Virus record (IMG/VR): IMGVR_UViG_3300013233_000195
Coordinates: 1-64,000 of that record
Strand: one strand, 5' to 3'
Origin: a virus
DNA length: 64,000 nucleotides
In this document: in pieces, positions 17,325 to 26,317 of the stretch
How positions within the stretch are numbered: position 1 is the first letter of the stretch
Layout of the letters: every line of letters starts with the position of its first letter
The notes under the pieces: generated by a model
What the model saw: the letters and a program-made list of their open reading frames with translations, nothing else
What the model was told of the DNA's origin: nothing
Database searches by the model: none
Made by a program: the position numbers and the translations under genes

Positions 17325-18421
17325 TTGATGTCTCAAAGCTAAAGTCTGGTAGAGTTGGAAATAGTTCACTGTTGGCAGCGCCAATAGACTTCCTTCCCGA
17401 AGCTGTAGCAGATCCAGGACGGTTTCTGCGGGATTTTGCCTGCATTCCTACAGCTTCTCTATCTCCCTGGTTTCGCAGAAAAGCTAAAGTTATGGAATGC
17501 GTTGATGTAGTTGATCCCGGTGATCCAGAGCAAGGACTGGAGCCTGAGTATCGAAAGAATCCTTTCGATGACACTAACTTGTCCTTTGATCCTGAGTTCA
17601 CTCCAATTGGTGGGATGCACTATTACATTCATGTAGACCTTTCAAGAACTAGCGACCCCTGTGGTATTGGAATGTCCCATGTCGAGAAGTTTGTAGAAGT
17701 CAGTCGTCAAGATGCTGGCTCTGCCAAAGTTGAAAAGGTGCCTATTGTTGTTGTGGACTTTATGGGTAGGATTGATCCAAGGTTACAACCCAATCAAGAG
17801 ATCAGTTTTGGAGCCATTAGAAATCTAATAGTAGAACTCAAGCAGCGGGGCTTCTCAATTCGTCTTGTGACCTTTGATGGTTTTCAAAGTGTAGACTCTA
17901 TTCAGATACTAATGGAAACACACAGAATTCTTGCAGCAAAGCTGTCTGTTGACTACACAATGAAGTATGCAAAGGTGAATATGAAGAAAAGAAAGGTTGA
18001 ATATCTTCCTACAAATGGCAGATATTTGGCCGTCTGGACTGCTCTACGAGAGTTGATGTATGAAGACCGAATTCATGTGCCATATCATCCCTATTGGGAA
18101 TTTGAGTGTTTGGGAACAGAGCATACTGCTCTACGCACTACAGGCGCAAGGAAGAAGGAAAAGGTAGATCATGGACCGAAGACCACCATTGACATGCTCC
18201 AGGGAGTGGGAGGATCTGTCTTTGAAGCGGTGATGAACGAAAAGCAACGATTTGTTTTTGACTATGAGAGCGAACTTCGGCAGATTCCACCGGATAGGTA
18301 TTATAGTCGCCTACCACAACACAACGCAAGAATAGGCTCCCAGGGAGAGGGAGCTGATCCCTATTACCAAGATCCAGAAATTGGATTACAACGAAGATGG
18401 GAAGAGGATTTAGATGGCTAA
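17321..18421 (+). CDS. Terminase large subunit, nuclease half
   Basis: 366 residues. The N-terminus (FLRDFACIPTASLSPWFRR) is the linker seen after the ATPase domain in large terminases. The RNase H-like nuclease follows: HVDLSRTSDPCGIGMSH at about 104, the strand LVTFDGFQS and a late Asp in DHGPKTTIDML. It would cut concatemeric DNA during headful or site-specific packaging. It overlaps the zinc ribbon by four bases and the portal by eight. Confidence 0.85.
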   Translation: MIDVSKLKSGRVGNSSLLAAPIDFLPEAVADPGRFLRDFACIPTASLSPWFRRKAKVMECVDVVDPGDPEQGLEPEYRKNPFDDTNLSFDPEFTPIGGMHYYIHVDLSRTSDPCGIGMSHVEKFVEVSRQDAGSAKVEKVPIVVVDFMGRIDPRLQPNQEISFGAIRNLIVELKQRGFSIRLVTFDGFQSVDSIQILMETHRILAAKLSVDYTMKYAKVNMKKRKVEYLPTNGRYLAVWTALRELMYEDRIHVPYHPYWEFECLGTEHTALRTTGARKKEKVDHGPKTTIDMLQGVGGSVFEAVMNEKQRFVFDYESELRQIPPDRYYSRLPQHNARIGSQGEGADPYYQDPEIGLQRRWEEDLDG

Positions 18422-20303
18422 AAAGATTAAGATTGCAGCAACTACGGCTGACCCCTCTGTTTTCAAGTTTGGAGAGGAAGAGCTAAACATCTACAACCAA
18501 GAGCAAATGAGAGAAGTCAACGAGACTGTCCGACTTGCTGTAGCTCAGGCAGTTAATGAGAGGGGTGAGTATCAAACCGTAGAAGACATGGAAAAGGGGA
18601 TGCTAGGAGAGCTAAGGGACTTTCAGCACGATCCTGCTCTGTGCTATCGCTTGGGACGATATGCTGGAGTTCTTGAGGGAATGACAGCCCACTCGGTAGC
18701 AACTAATGAAGATTCTAGTGCCCGATCTCTTCAAGAAGCTGCAAAGTGGATGATCCTTGGGGGGGGTGGTGGCATTGCTTCTGTTACCTCCCAAGACGAC
18801 CAGACTAGAATTATGCTCCAAGATGCAGCCTTTACAAAGACACAGACCTCTCCCCATGCCCGCTCCATTGTGGATAACTTCCAGCGATATACCATTGGAA
18901 GAGGCATTAAAATCAAAATTCCTTCTGAGAAGGTACAGAGTAAGATCAACAGGTTTTGGGCAAAGAATCACATGAACTCTAGACAAAAGCTGTTCGTGTG
19001 GGATGCCTATGTTCGGGGAGAGCTGCCTCTTGCCTATTTCATCTCCCCTTCTGGGGGCGTGCGTGTACGAAGCACACCACCAAAGGAGATTGTCCAGATT
19101 GAAACCGATCCCGATGATGTGGCTATGCCCCTGTCTTATCTGAGACAGTGGAGAGACCCAAGAACTCACGAGGATCATCAGCAAATCTTCGCAGATGTCA
19201 ACTACTTCCAGAACATTGAAGATGAGGATTTCTTAGTTCCTTATAGTCAATTTCACTCTTCATTGTCTCCGACTCGTTTGATGCAGTTTATCAAGTATAG
19301 CTGTGGAGAAGGAGAAACGCGAGGACGAGTCCCAATGGCTCCCGTTCTGCGGTGGATTCGTCTACATGAAGAGTTTGGTATAGATCGAGCTGTTCTAAAT
19401 CACGAGCGCTCTAAGGTACTATTCAAGAAAATTATCTCAGGGAATACCTCTGAGGCAACAACAAGGTACCTGCCTTCTCCACCAGCTAGCGTGACTCTTG
19501 TAGAGACAGAAGATGTTCAGTGGGAGATTATGAGCGCAAAGATTGAGGCAGCATCTGCAAAGGATGATGGTCTACTGCTTCTCTACTTCATTGGAGCGGG
19601 TGTAACGGTTCCTCTTCACATTCTAGATCAGAATACAAGTCAGGCTGTCTATGCTTCAATCCGTAAGAGCGACTCTCCCTTTGCACAGGCGATTCTAGAC
19701 AATCAAGACTTTTGGGACAATAACTTCAAGGTTATGGAACGAATAGTTATTCGGGCAGCAATGGATGCTGGAACGTTGCCCCCAAAGGTTAAGATTCGTA
19801 GATTTCTTCAGGAAGGAGAGAAGGGGTACCAGCCTTGGATGGACGAAGAAACCTTCTCTTTCCGAATCTATGAAGCGGTGCGAAATGGAAAGACTCCTGA
19901 TGAAGTTCTAGATGAACTCTCTACGGACATTCAAAAAGCACAAACCCCTAAGATGGTCGCTACTGATGAGATCCCAATTAATAATATCTTTCCAGATATG
20001 ATTATTCAAGATCCTCTGGAGCAGGCTCAGGTTGCACTGGTACATCAAGAGTTGGGAGTTGCAAGTACCCGGAGCTTGGCTGCGAAGGCCGGTTACAACT
20101 TTGACATGGAGATGTTCCTAAAGCATGTTGAGGATCAAGAAGCAAAAGCACTAGGAATTGATATTATTCCACCTACGAAGAGTGGTAGACCAGTAGATGG
20201 AAACCCTAACAGTCCAAAGGACCAAGGAGCACTGGCAAAAAGTGGAACGACAAAGAAGGATAGATCCCCTGGCACTACAAGACCAAGAAAGCCTTCAAGA
20301 TAA
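18414..20303 (+). CDS. Portal protein
   Basis: 629 residues. Sequence and position after terminase fit the dodecameric portal: SPHARSIVDNFQRYTIG near the N-terminus, a long clip/stem region, VPMAPVLRWIRLHEEFG, and a basic disordered C-terminus. It forms the DNA channel at the capsid vertex and docks the terminase. No scaffold or capsid gene follows here, unlike most phages. Confidence 0.85.
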   Translation: MAKKIKIAATTADPSVFKFGEEELNIYNQEQMREVNETVRLAVAQAVNERGEYQTVEDMEKGMLGELRDFQHDPALCYRLGRYAGVLEGMTAHSVATNEDSSARSLQEAAKWMILGGGGGIASVTSQDDQTRIMLQDAAFTKTQTSPHARSIVDNFQRYTIGRGIKIKIPSEKVQSKINRFWAKNHMNSRQKLFVWDAYVRGELPLAYFISPSGGVRVRSTPPKEIVQIETDPDDVAMPLSYLRQWRDPRTHEDHQQIFADVNYFQNIEDEDFLVPYSQFHSSLSPTRLMQFIKYSCGEGETRGRVPMAPVLRWIRLHEEFGIDRAVLNHERSKVLFKKIISGNTSEATTRYLPSPPASVTLVETEDVQWEIMSAKIEAASAKDDGLLLLYFIGAGVTVPLHILDQNTSQAVYASIRKSDSPFAQAILDNQDFWDNNFKVMERIVIRAAMDAGTLPPKVKIRRFLQEGEKGYQPWMDEETFSFRIYEAVRNGKTPDEVLDELSTDIQKAQTPKMVATDEIPINNIFPDMIIQDPLEQAQVALVHQELGVASTRSLAAKAGYNFDMEMFLKHVEDQEAKALGIDIIPPTKSGRPVDGNPNSPKDQGALAKSGTTKKDRSPGTTRPRKPSR

Positions 20304-20553
20304 CTCAGAAGTGGGAGAGGAAAGCAAGCCCAAGTATGTTCTTGGGCTTGTCTTACTAGAAGGAGGTTCTGTAGAAATACTTCCTCAAATAGAAGTAGGA
20401 GACAGTAAGTTTACATTTAATGTTGAAGATACAGAAGACATTTACAGAGCAAAGGCTCTGATCGCCGCCGTCCAGGAGGCCCTACAGCTCAACACTGTGG
20501 CCGGGCTTGTCGTCGAGGCACTGGGGGGGTTGACAGACGAAATTAGTCCTTGA
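20197..20553 (+). CDS. Hypothetical protein overlapping portal 3' end
   Basis: Up to 118 residues. The start at 20197 would give a 107-base overlap with the portal gene; a GTG at 20311 is another choice, and neither has a strong Shine-Dalgarno. The C-terminal 80 residues look like a folded domain (YVLGLVLLEGGSVEILP, then a helix). No family recognised. Confidence 0.55.
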   Translation: METLTVQRTKEHWQKVERQRRIDPLALQDQESLQDNSEVGEESKPKYVLGLVLLEGGSVEILPQIEVGDSKFTFNVEDTEDIYRAKALIAAVQEALQLNTVAGLVVEALGGLTDEISP

Positions 20554-20578
20554 CAGGTGAACGCTGGCGTGGTATAAT
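20550..20578 (+). promoter_or_regulatory. sigma70-type promoter P5
   Basis: TTGACA at 20550-20555, 17-bp spacer, perfect TATAAT at 20573-20578 with extended TGG. Another TTGACA lies 20 bases upstream. It drives the nucleotide-metabolism operon. Confidence 0.9.
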
Positions 20579-20616
20579 GACGAAGCACGATTGAAGAAAA
20601 CTGAAAGGAGAACATC

Positions 20617-21720
20617 TTGGCAATTGAATGGAGTCCTCAAGAGTATCAACTATTGCTCGACTGTATTGCAAAAAGTGGAAATCTCAGAGAAGCGGCCCAA
20701 CTTCTGGCCGCAGAGGGGTACAATCGAAGTCCTGAAAGTATTCGGGGGGTTTTACGTCGAAGGGCGCTGAATTACTCCCAGTTAAAGAAGTGGTCCTCAG
20801 AGGAAACCACAACCCCCTGTGCCCCCCAATTTGAGCCCAAAACATCGGGGATAGAAACTTGGGAGGACTTTCTTGACACCGCTTCAGAGGTTCAGGTAGA
20901 TCGGAAGTTAGATGAATATGGCACGTTAATTGCCTCAGTTCATATTCCTGCTGAGGCTGCGGCAGTCGTATGGTTGGCCGATCTTCAAGTTGGCTCTCAA
21001 CATACTGATTATGATGCTCTTAGAAAGCATCTTGACTTTATCTTGAAAACACCCGACATCTACGTTGGGCTTACAGGAGACGAATTGGATAACTATGCCA
21101 GATTTCCAAATCCTGAGCCCATTGTAAACCAAGTTTTGCCTCCAAGAGATCAGTATAGGTTCCTGCGCTCTTTGATTAAACACCTATCTGATGAAAAAAA
21201 GCTCATTGCGACCTGCTGGGGTAATCATTTGGATGAGCGGAGCGAGAAGGTTCTCGGGACTTCTCTCCGCGAGTTCCTTACAGAGTCTCAGGAGGCTCCA
21301 CACTTCCGGGGGCAGGGGGTCTTAAGGCTCACTGTAGGAGAAGTAGAATACCTGGGTCTAATCACCCACCGCCCCCGCTACAGTTCTGCTCTGAACCCTA
21401 TTCATGGAGCTATTCGCTTGCGAGATATGATTTTCCCTTATGCAGACTTTGTAGTAACCGCACATAAGCATGTACCCGCAACCATGCAGTTGCCTAAGTC
21501 CAAGATGGCTCTAATGACTGGAGAAACTGATGGGTCGATGTGTACACTAGTCCAGTGTGGAACTTTCCAAGTTGATGATACCTGGTCTGCACGGGGTTTT
21601 GATGTTTCTCATGCTATCATGCCAACAACTGTCTTTAGTGGAAGAGAAAAGAGGGTCTTTGCCCTCTGTGACCACCCACAGTATGCTATTAACTTACTAC
21701 AGAGCATAAAGGAAAGGTAG
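20617..21720 (+). CDS. Metallophosphoesterase with N-terminal HTH
   Basis: 367 residues from a TTG preceded by AAAGGAG. Residues 1-55 look like a SANT/Myb- or HTH-type DNA-binding segment. The phosphoesterase core follows: WLADLQVGSQH, VGLTGDELDN, CWGNHLDE, THRPR and TAHKHVP, the standard two-metal ligand set. The family hydrolyses phosphodiesters, often in nucleic acid; the substrate here is unknown. Confidence 0.82.
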   Translation: MAIEWSPQEYQLLLDCIAKSGNLREAAQLLAAEGYNRSPESIRGVLRRRALNYSQLKKWSSEETTTPCAPQFEPKTSGIETWEDFLDTASEVQVDRKLDEYGTLIASVHIPAEAAAVVWLADLQVGSQHTDYDALRKHLDFILKTPDIYVGLTGDELDNYARFPNPEPIVNQVLPPRDQYRFLRSLIKHLSDEKKLIATCWGNHLDERSEKVLGTSLREFLTESQEAPHFRGQGVLRLTVGEVEYLGLITHRPRYSSALNPIHGAIRLRDMIFPYADFVVTAHKHVPATMQLPKSKMALMTGETDGSMCTLVQCGTFQVDDTWSARGFDVSHAIMPTTVFSGREKRVFALCDHPQYAINLLQSIKER

Positions 21721-21726
21721 ACAACC

Positions 21727-24700
21727 ATGACCCAGCCATTGTCTCTGGTGTCCTCCCATTTTTGTGAAGAGGGGGGAGTCCTAGACCAACTAACTATAGA
21801 GGAAAAGACTGTCTCGGACGCCATTTTGAAAAACAGTAATGGAGAAGTAATCTTCAGGAAGGATTCAGTCACACACCCGAAGAGTTGGAGTTCTACAGCA
21901 GTCACAACTGCTGCCCACAAGTATTTTTACGATGGGGAGAACTCTGTCTATGACTTGATAGCACGAGTTGTAGACACTATTACTAGGTGGGGTATTGAAG
22001 AGAATTACTTCACTGAAAAAGAAGGCCAGGTATTCCATGATGAGCTAACATACATTCTCTTAACGCAAAGAGCTTCATTCAACTCTCCCGTGTGGTTTAA
22101 TCTAGGCACACCGGAATCACAAGCAATTTCCGCATGCTACATTGAGAATGTGGAAGACAAAATGGAGTCCATTATAGACCTCCAGGCCACAGAGACCAAA
22201 ATCTTCCGAACTGGTGCGGGGGTTGGTGTAAACCTCTCTTCTCTACGAAGCTCCTATGAGCCCATTTCGGGCAGAGGAACCACTTCCAGTGGTCCAGTAG
22301 CATTTATGCGTGGACTGGACGCTTGGGGGGGTGTGATGAAGAGTGGTGGAAAGACTCGTCGGGCGGCTATGATCTTTCTGTTGAATGCAACCCACCCAGA
22401 CATTCTAGAGCTTGAAGACGGTTCAACGGGCTTTGTTGGATTAAAGGGCGAGGAAGAGCGAAAGGCCAAAGCCCTTGCTGAAAGCGGTTGGTCTGCACAA
22501 CTTCATGGAGATATGAAGCGGAAGCTGTTCTTCCAGAATGCAAACAACTCCGTTCGTGTGACGGATGACTTTATGAGTAAGGCATGTGGAGAAGATCCCG
22601 ATCCCAATTACAGTACCCATGATGTTGTTAGTGGGGAGCCTAGACACCTTCTTAATGCTAAGGATGTTCTGATGGCAATTGCCAAGGCTGCCCATGAGTG
22701 TGGTGATCCAGGACTTCAGTTTAACGACACCATTAACATGTGGCACACATGTCCAAATTCTGGTCAAATTGAGGCTACAAATCCTTGCCAACCTGCTTCT
22801 GCTCTTCTACTCACTCCAGATGGATTACGCTCTCTTGGAGACCTTCGCACAGGAGATACTGTTTGGTCGGGCAGTGACTGGACGAAGATTGTTAACAAGG
22901 TAAGCAGGGGAATCAAGCCAGTTTACAAGTATATTACAGATTCTGGTTCCTTTTTGGGAACAAAAGAGCATCATATTGTTTCTAATGGCAAAAAAGTTGA
23001 AGTCCAGAAAGCAGACACTATTGATGTCTGTTGTGGCCCAAATCCCAACGTACCCAAAACATATCTATGGGCACTTCTTAATGGACACCGATTTTCTCGG
23101 CTGGGAGGAGACATCACACCAGCCCTCATTCAGCCCCCCCAAATTCTCTGTTCCTTCTTAAGAGGAATATTCTCTGGTCGGGGCAAGATCAATGAAGGGA
23201 ATGCACAAGTCACTCTTAGACTTAAGGATACAAGTTCCCTAGAGGCAGTTCAGATAGCTTTGTCTTCTGTAGGAATTAGAAGTCAGATACTAGACCAGAA
23301 AAAGGGAGCATCCTTGGTAATTAACGAGGACTTAGAAAAGTTTCAACATTCGGTAGGATTCTTGCTAAGACAATCCGACCTAAATAAGGTGGTAGAAGCC
23401 GCCTCTCATAGGGAGCCTACTTCCTTTGAAACACAGTCTAGAAAGATCATTACTAGTGAATCCTGTGGGGACCAAGAAGTCTTCGATATTGCAGTAGATG
23501 CTCCTGAGCACACTTACTGGACTCAGGGGCTGTTGGTTTCTAATTGCGCGGAATATGTTTTTCTTCCTCATACTTCCTGTAACTTGGCCTCAATTAACTT
23601 GGATAAGTTCTGGGAGCCAAACAATCCCTCTTTCTTGATTGATGACTACACTCATACAATCAGAGTCATGGCAACCGCAATGGATATTCTTATTTCTCGG
23701 GCAGATTATCCAACACCAGAGATTGCTAAGGAAACACGGGAGTATCGAACAATTGGTCTTGGTTTTACAAACTTGGGCACAACTCTACTGGGGCATGGAA
23801 TCCCTTATGACAGCCCCACTGGGAGGCACTTTGCCACAGCTATTGCATCCCTTCTAACTGCGACTGCTTACCGGCAATCTTCCAAAATTGCTGAGAGACT
23901 CTCACCCTTCCCAGCTTTTGAGAAGAATAGAGATACAATGCTAGAGATTATAAAAAGACATGGAGAGTGTGTTTTTGTCTCCGAAACCCCTGTGTGCAAT
24001 GAGATCATGGGCGAAGCGGAGCTATGCTGGCACGCTGTTCTAGCGGAAGGAGCCCAGCATGGTTTTAGAAATGCTCAAGTTAGTGTCGTCGCTCCAACAG
24101 GCACAATCAGTATTCTAATGGATTGTGACTCTACAGGCATTGAGCCCATGTTCCAGATCAACCCAGTAAAAACAATGATTGACGGGGGACAGCTTACCTA
24201 TCAGATGAAGGCGGTACAAAGGGCTCTGGAAACTCTGGGGTATGATAACACAGAAGAGATCATGCAAGAGATCCAAGCCGGGAAGATGGATAAGCTACAC
24301 CATGAAGACCTAGCCGTCTTCGACTGTGCTCTTCCAGCAACGCCAGGGGGTCGTTGCCTGACTCCTGACGCCCATCTCAAGATGATGGAGGCTGTTCAGC
24401 CCTTTATCAGTGGTGCTATTTCAAAGACAGTAAACGTCCCCGCAGAAGCTACTGTAGAAGATGTCTTTCAACTCTATATTTCTGCCTGGAGGATGGAGTT
24501 GAAGAGCGTTGCCATCTATCGAGATGGGAGTAAAGATGATCAGCCCCTCCGCTCAGGTCAGCAACTCGGAAAGACAAAGAGTGGGAGACGAAGGTTGCCC
24601 AGTGAACGGAGTTCTATCACCCATAAGTTCTCCGTGGGAGGCTTGAAGGGATATGTTGTCGTGGGTCTTTTTGAAGATGGAACTCCTGGAGAACTATTTG

Positions 24701-25065
24701 TAACGGCCTCAGAACAAGGCTCCGTTATTCAGGGCCTGATGGACGCTTTTGCAACTTCGTTCTCTTTGAACCTCCAATATGGTGTTCCTTTGGATGCTCT
24801 CATTCGGAAGTTCCGAAATGCTGCTTTTGAGCCTTCTGGATTCACTGGAAATCCAGATATTCCAACAGCGCGCTCTCTTGTGGCATACATTGTCCGATGG
24901 CTGGATCACAAGTTTGCTCAAAAGGATGCGGAGGGCAACAACCAGAAAATCGAAGAAGTTCCCTTCAAAACCTGCTTGGAGTGTGGTAGTATGATGAAGC
25001 CATCTGGAGGCTTCAACTGTTATGTTTGCCCCAACTGTGCATCAAGCGAAGGAGTTTGTGGATGA
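21727..25065 (+). CDS. nrdJ: Class II (B12-dependent) ribonucleotide reductase with intein
   Basis: 1112 residues, about 859 after removal of the intein at residues 354-606. It converts ribonucleotides to deoxyribonucleotides using adenosylcobalamin. Visible signs: NSPVWFN, the catalytic NPC/AEYVF junction, TSCNLASINL, PTGTISILMDCDSTG and a C-terminal Cys-rich zinc domain (CLECGSMM, CPNCASSEGVCG) typical of NrdJ. No second subunit or activase gene is nearby, consistent with class II. With ThyX and Dcd it forms a dNTP supply set. Confidence 0.93.
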   Translation: MTQPLSLVSSHFCEEGGVLDQLTIEEKTVSDAILKNSNGEVIFRKDSVTHPKSWSSTAVTTAAHKYFYDGENSVYDLIARVVDTITRWGIEENYFTEKEGQVFHDELTYILLTQRASFNSPVWFNLGTPESQAISACYIENVEDKMESIIDLQATETKIFRTGAGVGVNLSSLRSSYEPISGRGTTSSGPVAFMRGLDAWGGVMKSGGKTRRAAMIFLLNATHPDILELEDGSTGFVGLKGEEERKAKALAESGWSAQLHGDMKRKLFFQNANNSVRVTDDFMSKACGEDPDPNYSTHDVVSGEPRHLLNAKDVLMAIAKAAHECGDPGLQFNDTINMWHTCPNSGQIEATNPCQPASALLLTPDGLRSLGDLRTGDTVWSGSDWTKIVNKVSRGIKPVYKYITDSGSFLGTKEHHIVSNGKKVEVQKADTIDVCCGPNPNVPKTYLWALLNGHRFSRLGGDITPALIQPPQILCSFLRGIFSGRGKINEGNAQVTLRLKDTSSLEAVQIALSSVGIRSQILDQKKGASLVINEDLEKFQHSVGFLLRQSDLNKVVEAASHREPTSFETQSRKIITSESCGDQEVFDIAVDAPEHTYWTQGLLVSNCAEYVFLPHTSCNLASINLDKFWEPNNPSFLIDDYTHTIRVMATAMDILISRADYPTPEIAKETREYRTIGLGFTNLGTTLLGHGIPYDSPTGRHFATAIASLLTATAYRQSSKIAERLSPFPAFEKNRDTMLEIIKRHGECVFVSETPVCNEIMGEAELCWHAVLAEGAQHGFRNAQVSVVAPTGTISILMDCDSTGIEPMFQINPVKTMIDGGQLTYQMKAVQRALETLGYDNTEEIMQEIQAGKMDKLHHEDLAVFDCALPATPGGRCLTPDAHLKMMEAVQPFISGAISKTVNVPAEATVEDVFQLYISAWRMELKSVAIYRDGSKDDQPLRSGQQLGKTKSGRRRLPSERSSITHKFSVGGLKGYVVVGLFEDGTPGELFVTASEQGSVIQGLMDAFATSFSLNLQYGVPLDALIRKFRNAAFEPSGFTGNPDIPTARSLVAYIVRWLDHKFAQKDAEGNNQKIEEVPFKTCLECGSMMKPSGGFNCYVCPNCASSEGVCG
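22786..23544 (+). mobile_element. Intein in nrdJ with degenerate LAGLIDADG endonuclease
   Basis: 253 residues from Cys (CQPASALLLTPDG, block A) to Asn (QGLLVSN, block G), followed by the +1 Cys of the extein. Block B is GTKEHHI (T-x-x-H). The middle contains one LAGLIDADG-like motif, LRGIFSGRG, where the metal-binding Asp is replaced by Arg, so the homing endonuclease looks inactive. The penultimate residue is Ser, not the usual His. It interrupts the enzyme exactly at the catalytic Cys, so splicing is required for activity. Confidence 0.92.
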
Positions 25066-25220
25066 TGGGCAAAACCTATCGTGTTAGACGGCCCAAGAGG
25101 CACTACAAAGAAGTTCATTCTGAAGACCCCAAACTTGCGCGTAGAAAGAGAGCATACAAGCGACGGAAAGACTGGAAGAAATTTGACAATGAGGAGGAGC
25201 TAGATGATTCAACATATTGA
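25062..25220 (+). CDS. Small very basic protein
   Basis: About 52 residues, overlapping the nrdJ stop in ATGA fashion; AAGGAG lies upstream. Lys/Arg-rich (RRPKRHYKEV, RRKRAYKRRKDWKK) with an acidic end. Possibly nucleic-acid binding; unknown. Confidence 0.65.
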   Translation: MMGKTYRVRRPKRHYKEVHSEDPKLARRKRAYKRRKDWKKFDNEEELDDSTY

Positions 25221-26013
25221 GGGTAACGGGGAGATGGAACCTCTTTCTAGTAGTGTTCCTGGGGTTCGATTCCCCAACAACCCCTTGGAGAGACAAATTA
25301 TTCTCCTCGGGCCTATTACAGACCGAGAAGTAGCGGTTGTGCTAGAGGGGCTGTTCACTTATGAAGCACAAGATCCTATGGCAGATGTAAGCCTGTACAT
25401 CAGCTCTCCTGGTGGAGACCTCTATGGAGCTGTAGCAATTATTGATGCTATGGAGGGCCTGATCTGTGACGTAAGAACTTATGGGTTGGGTATGGTGGGC
25501 TCTGCCGCAGCAGTCATCTTCTCCTGTGGTTGTCTAGGTAAACGAACCCTCTTTCAAAATTGTCAGATGATGCTTCATCAATCACAGGCGGGTGTAGTTG
25601 GTGATCCTTCAAATGTGATGAACGCTGCTAAACAGATTCAGCATATACAAGATCGTATGTTTGAGATGCTAGGAGCACACTCAAATTATGATGCCTCTTG
25701 GTGGAAACAGCGATTAGAGACAGAGGGGCAAGATCTATATTTGTCATCAGAACAAGCGCTAGAACATGGAGTAGCTGATGAAGTACGGTCTCATAGGAAT
25801 CTATTGGATTTGCAACCGAGAAAGATTCTAACTTCGTACCCAACAAAGACTCTTGGACTTCCAAAGACACCTCTGCTCGGTAGATACCGAATGGAAGCTG
25901 AAGAAGGATCGAAACTACTAGAGCCTCTCAGAGAGAAGATTCGCAAGGATCTGCTCGGACCTGAGAAGGGGGTGAAGGAAGGAGAATTAGAGGAAGAAGA
26001 TAAGGAGGAGTAG
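25204..26013 (+). CDS. clpP: ClpP-family serine protease
   Basis: 269 residues. The ClpP fold shows YISSPGGDLYGAVAI, catalytic Ser in GMVGSAAAV at about 99, His in MLHQSQAG at about 123 and a probable Asp in HGVADEV at about 191, spaced much as in bacterial ClpP. A C-terminal extension of about 65 residues is highly charged and ends acidic. Phage ClpP proteins either mature capsids or degrade proteins with a host unfoldase. No capsid gene is adjacent, so the second is possible. Confidence 0.88.
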   Translation: MIQHIEGNGEMEPLSSSVPGVRFPNNPLERQIILLGPITDREVAVVLEGLFTYEAQDPMADVSLYISSPGGDLYGAVAIIDAMEGLICDVRTYGLGMVGSAAAVIFSCGCLGKRTLFQNCQMMLHQSQAGVVGDPSNVMNAAKQIQHIQDRMFEMLGAHSNYDASWWKQRLETEGQDLYLSSEQALEHGVADEVRSHRNLLDLQPRKILTSYPTKTLGLPKTPLLGRYRMEAEEGSKLLEPLREKIRKDLLGPEKGVKEGELEEEDKEE

Positions 26014-26014
26014 G

Positions 26015-26299
26015 ATGCCACAGTACAACTATCAGTGTCAACAAGAGCACTTGACAACTCGAATATACCCAATGAGTAAAATCCGTCAATGGATTAAATG
26101 TCCCCAATGTGGAAAGCGGGCTAACAAGATTATCAGCATCCCTTCGGGAATCATCTTCAAGGGGGTAGGCTTCCCTGGCAATGATATGAAAAAGGAAAAG
26201 ATTAGCAAAAAAGAAGACCTAGAGGAGCATGTTCAGAAGATCAAGGAAGAGGAACGGAAAACAAGAAAAGAAGGTTGGATGAAAGCTGCTGACGAGTAA
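26015..26299 (+). CDS. FmdB-type zinc-ribbon protein
   Basis: 94 residues starting MPQYNYQCQQEH, with CPQCGKRANKII and GIIFKGVGFPGND, the hallmark layout of FmdB-family zinc ribbons, then a charged helical tail. Its role in phages is unknown; small regulatory or structural zinc proteins are the usual guess. Confidence 0.8.
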   Translation: MPQYNYQCQQEHLTTRIYPMSKIRQWIKCPQCGKRANKIISIPSGIIFKGVGFPGNDMKKEKISKKEDLEEHVQKIKEEERKTRKEGWMKAADE

Positions 26300-26317
26300 A
26301 CTACCCGGAGAGGAAAG

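Noticed and set aside
22786-23544. Group I intron in nrdJ
   Set aside because: The frame stays open throughout and shows intein blocks A, B and G with Cys/Asn/Cys junctions.
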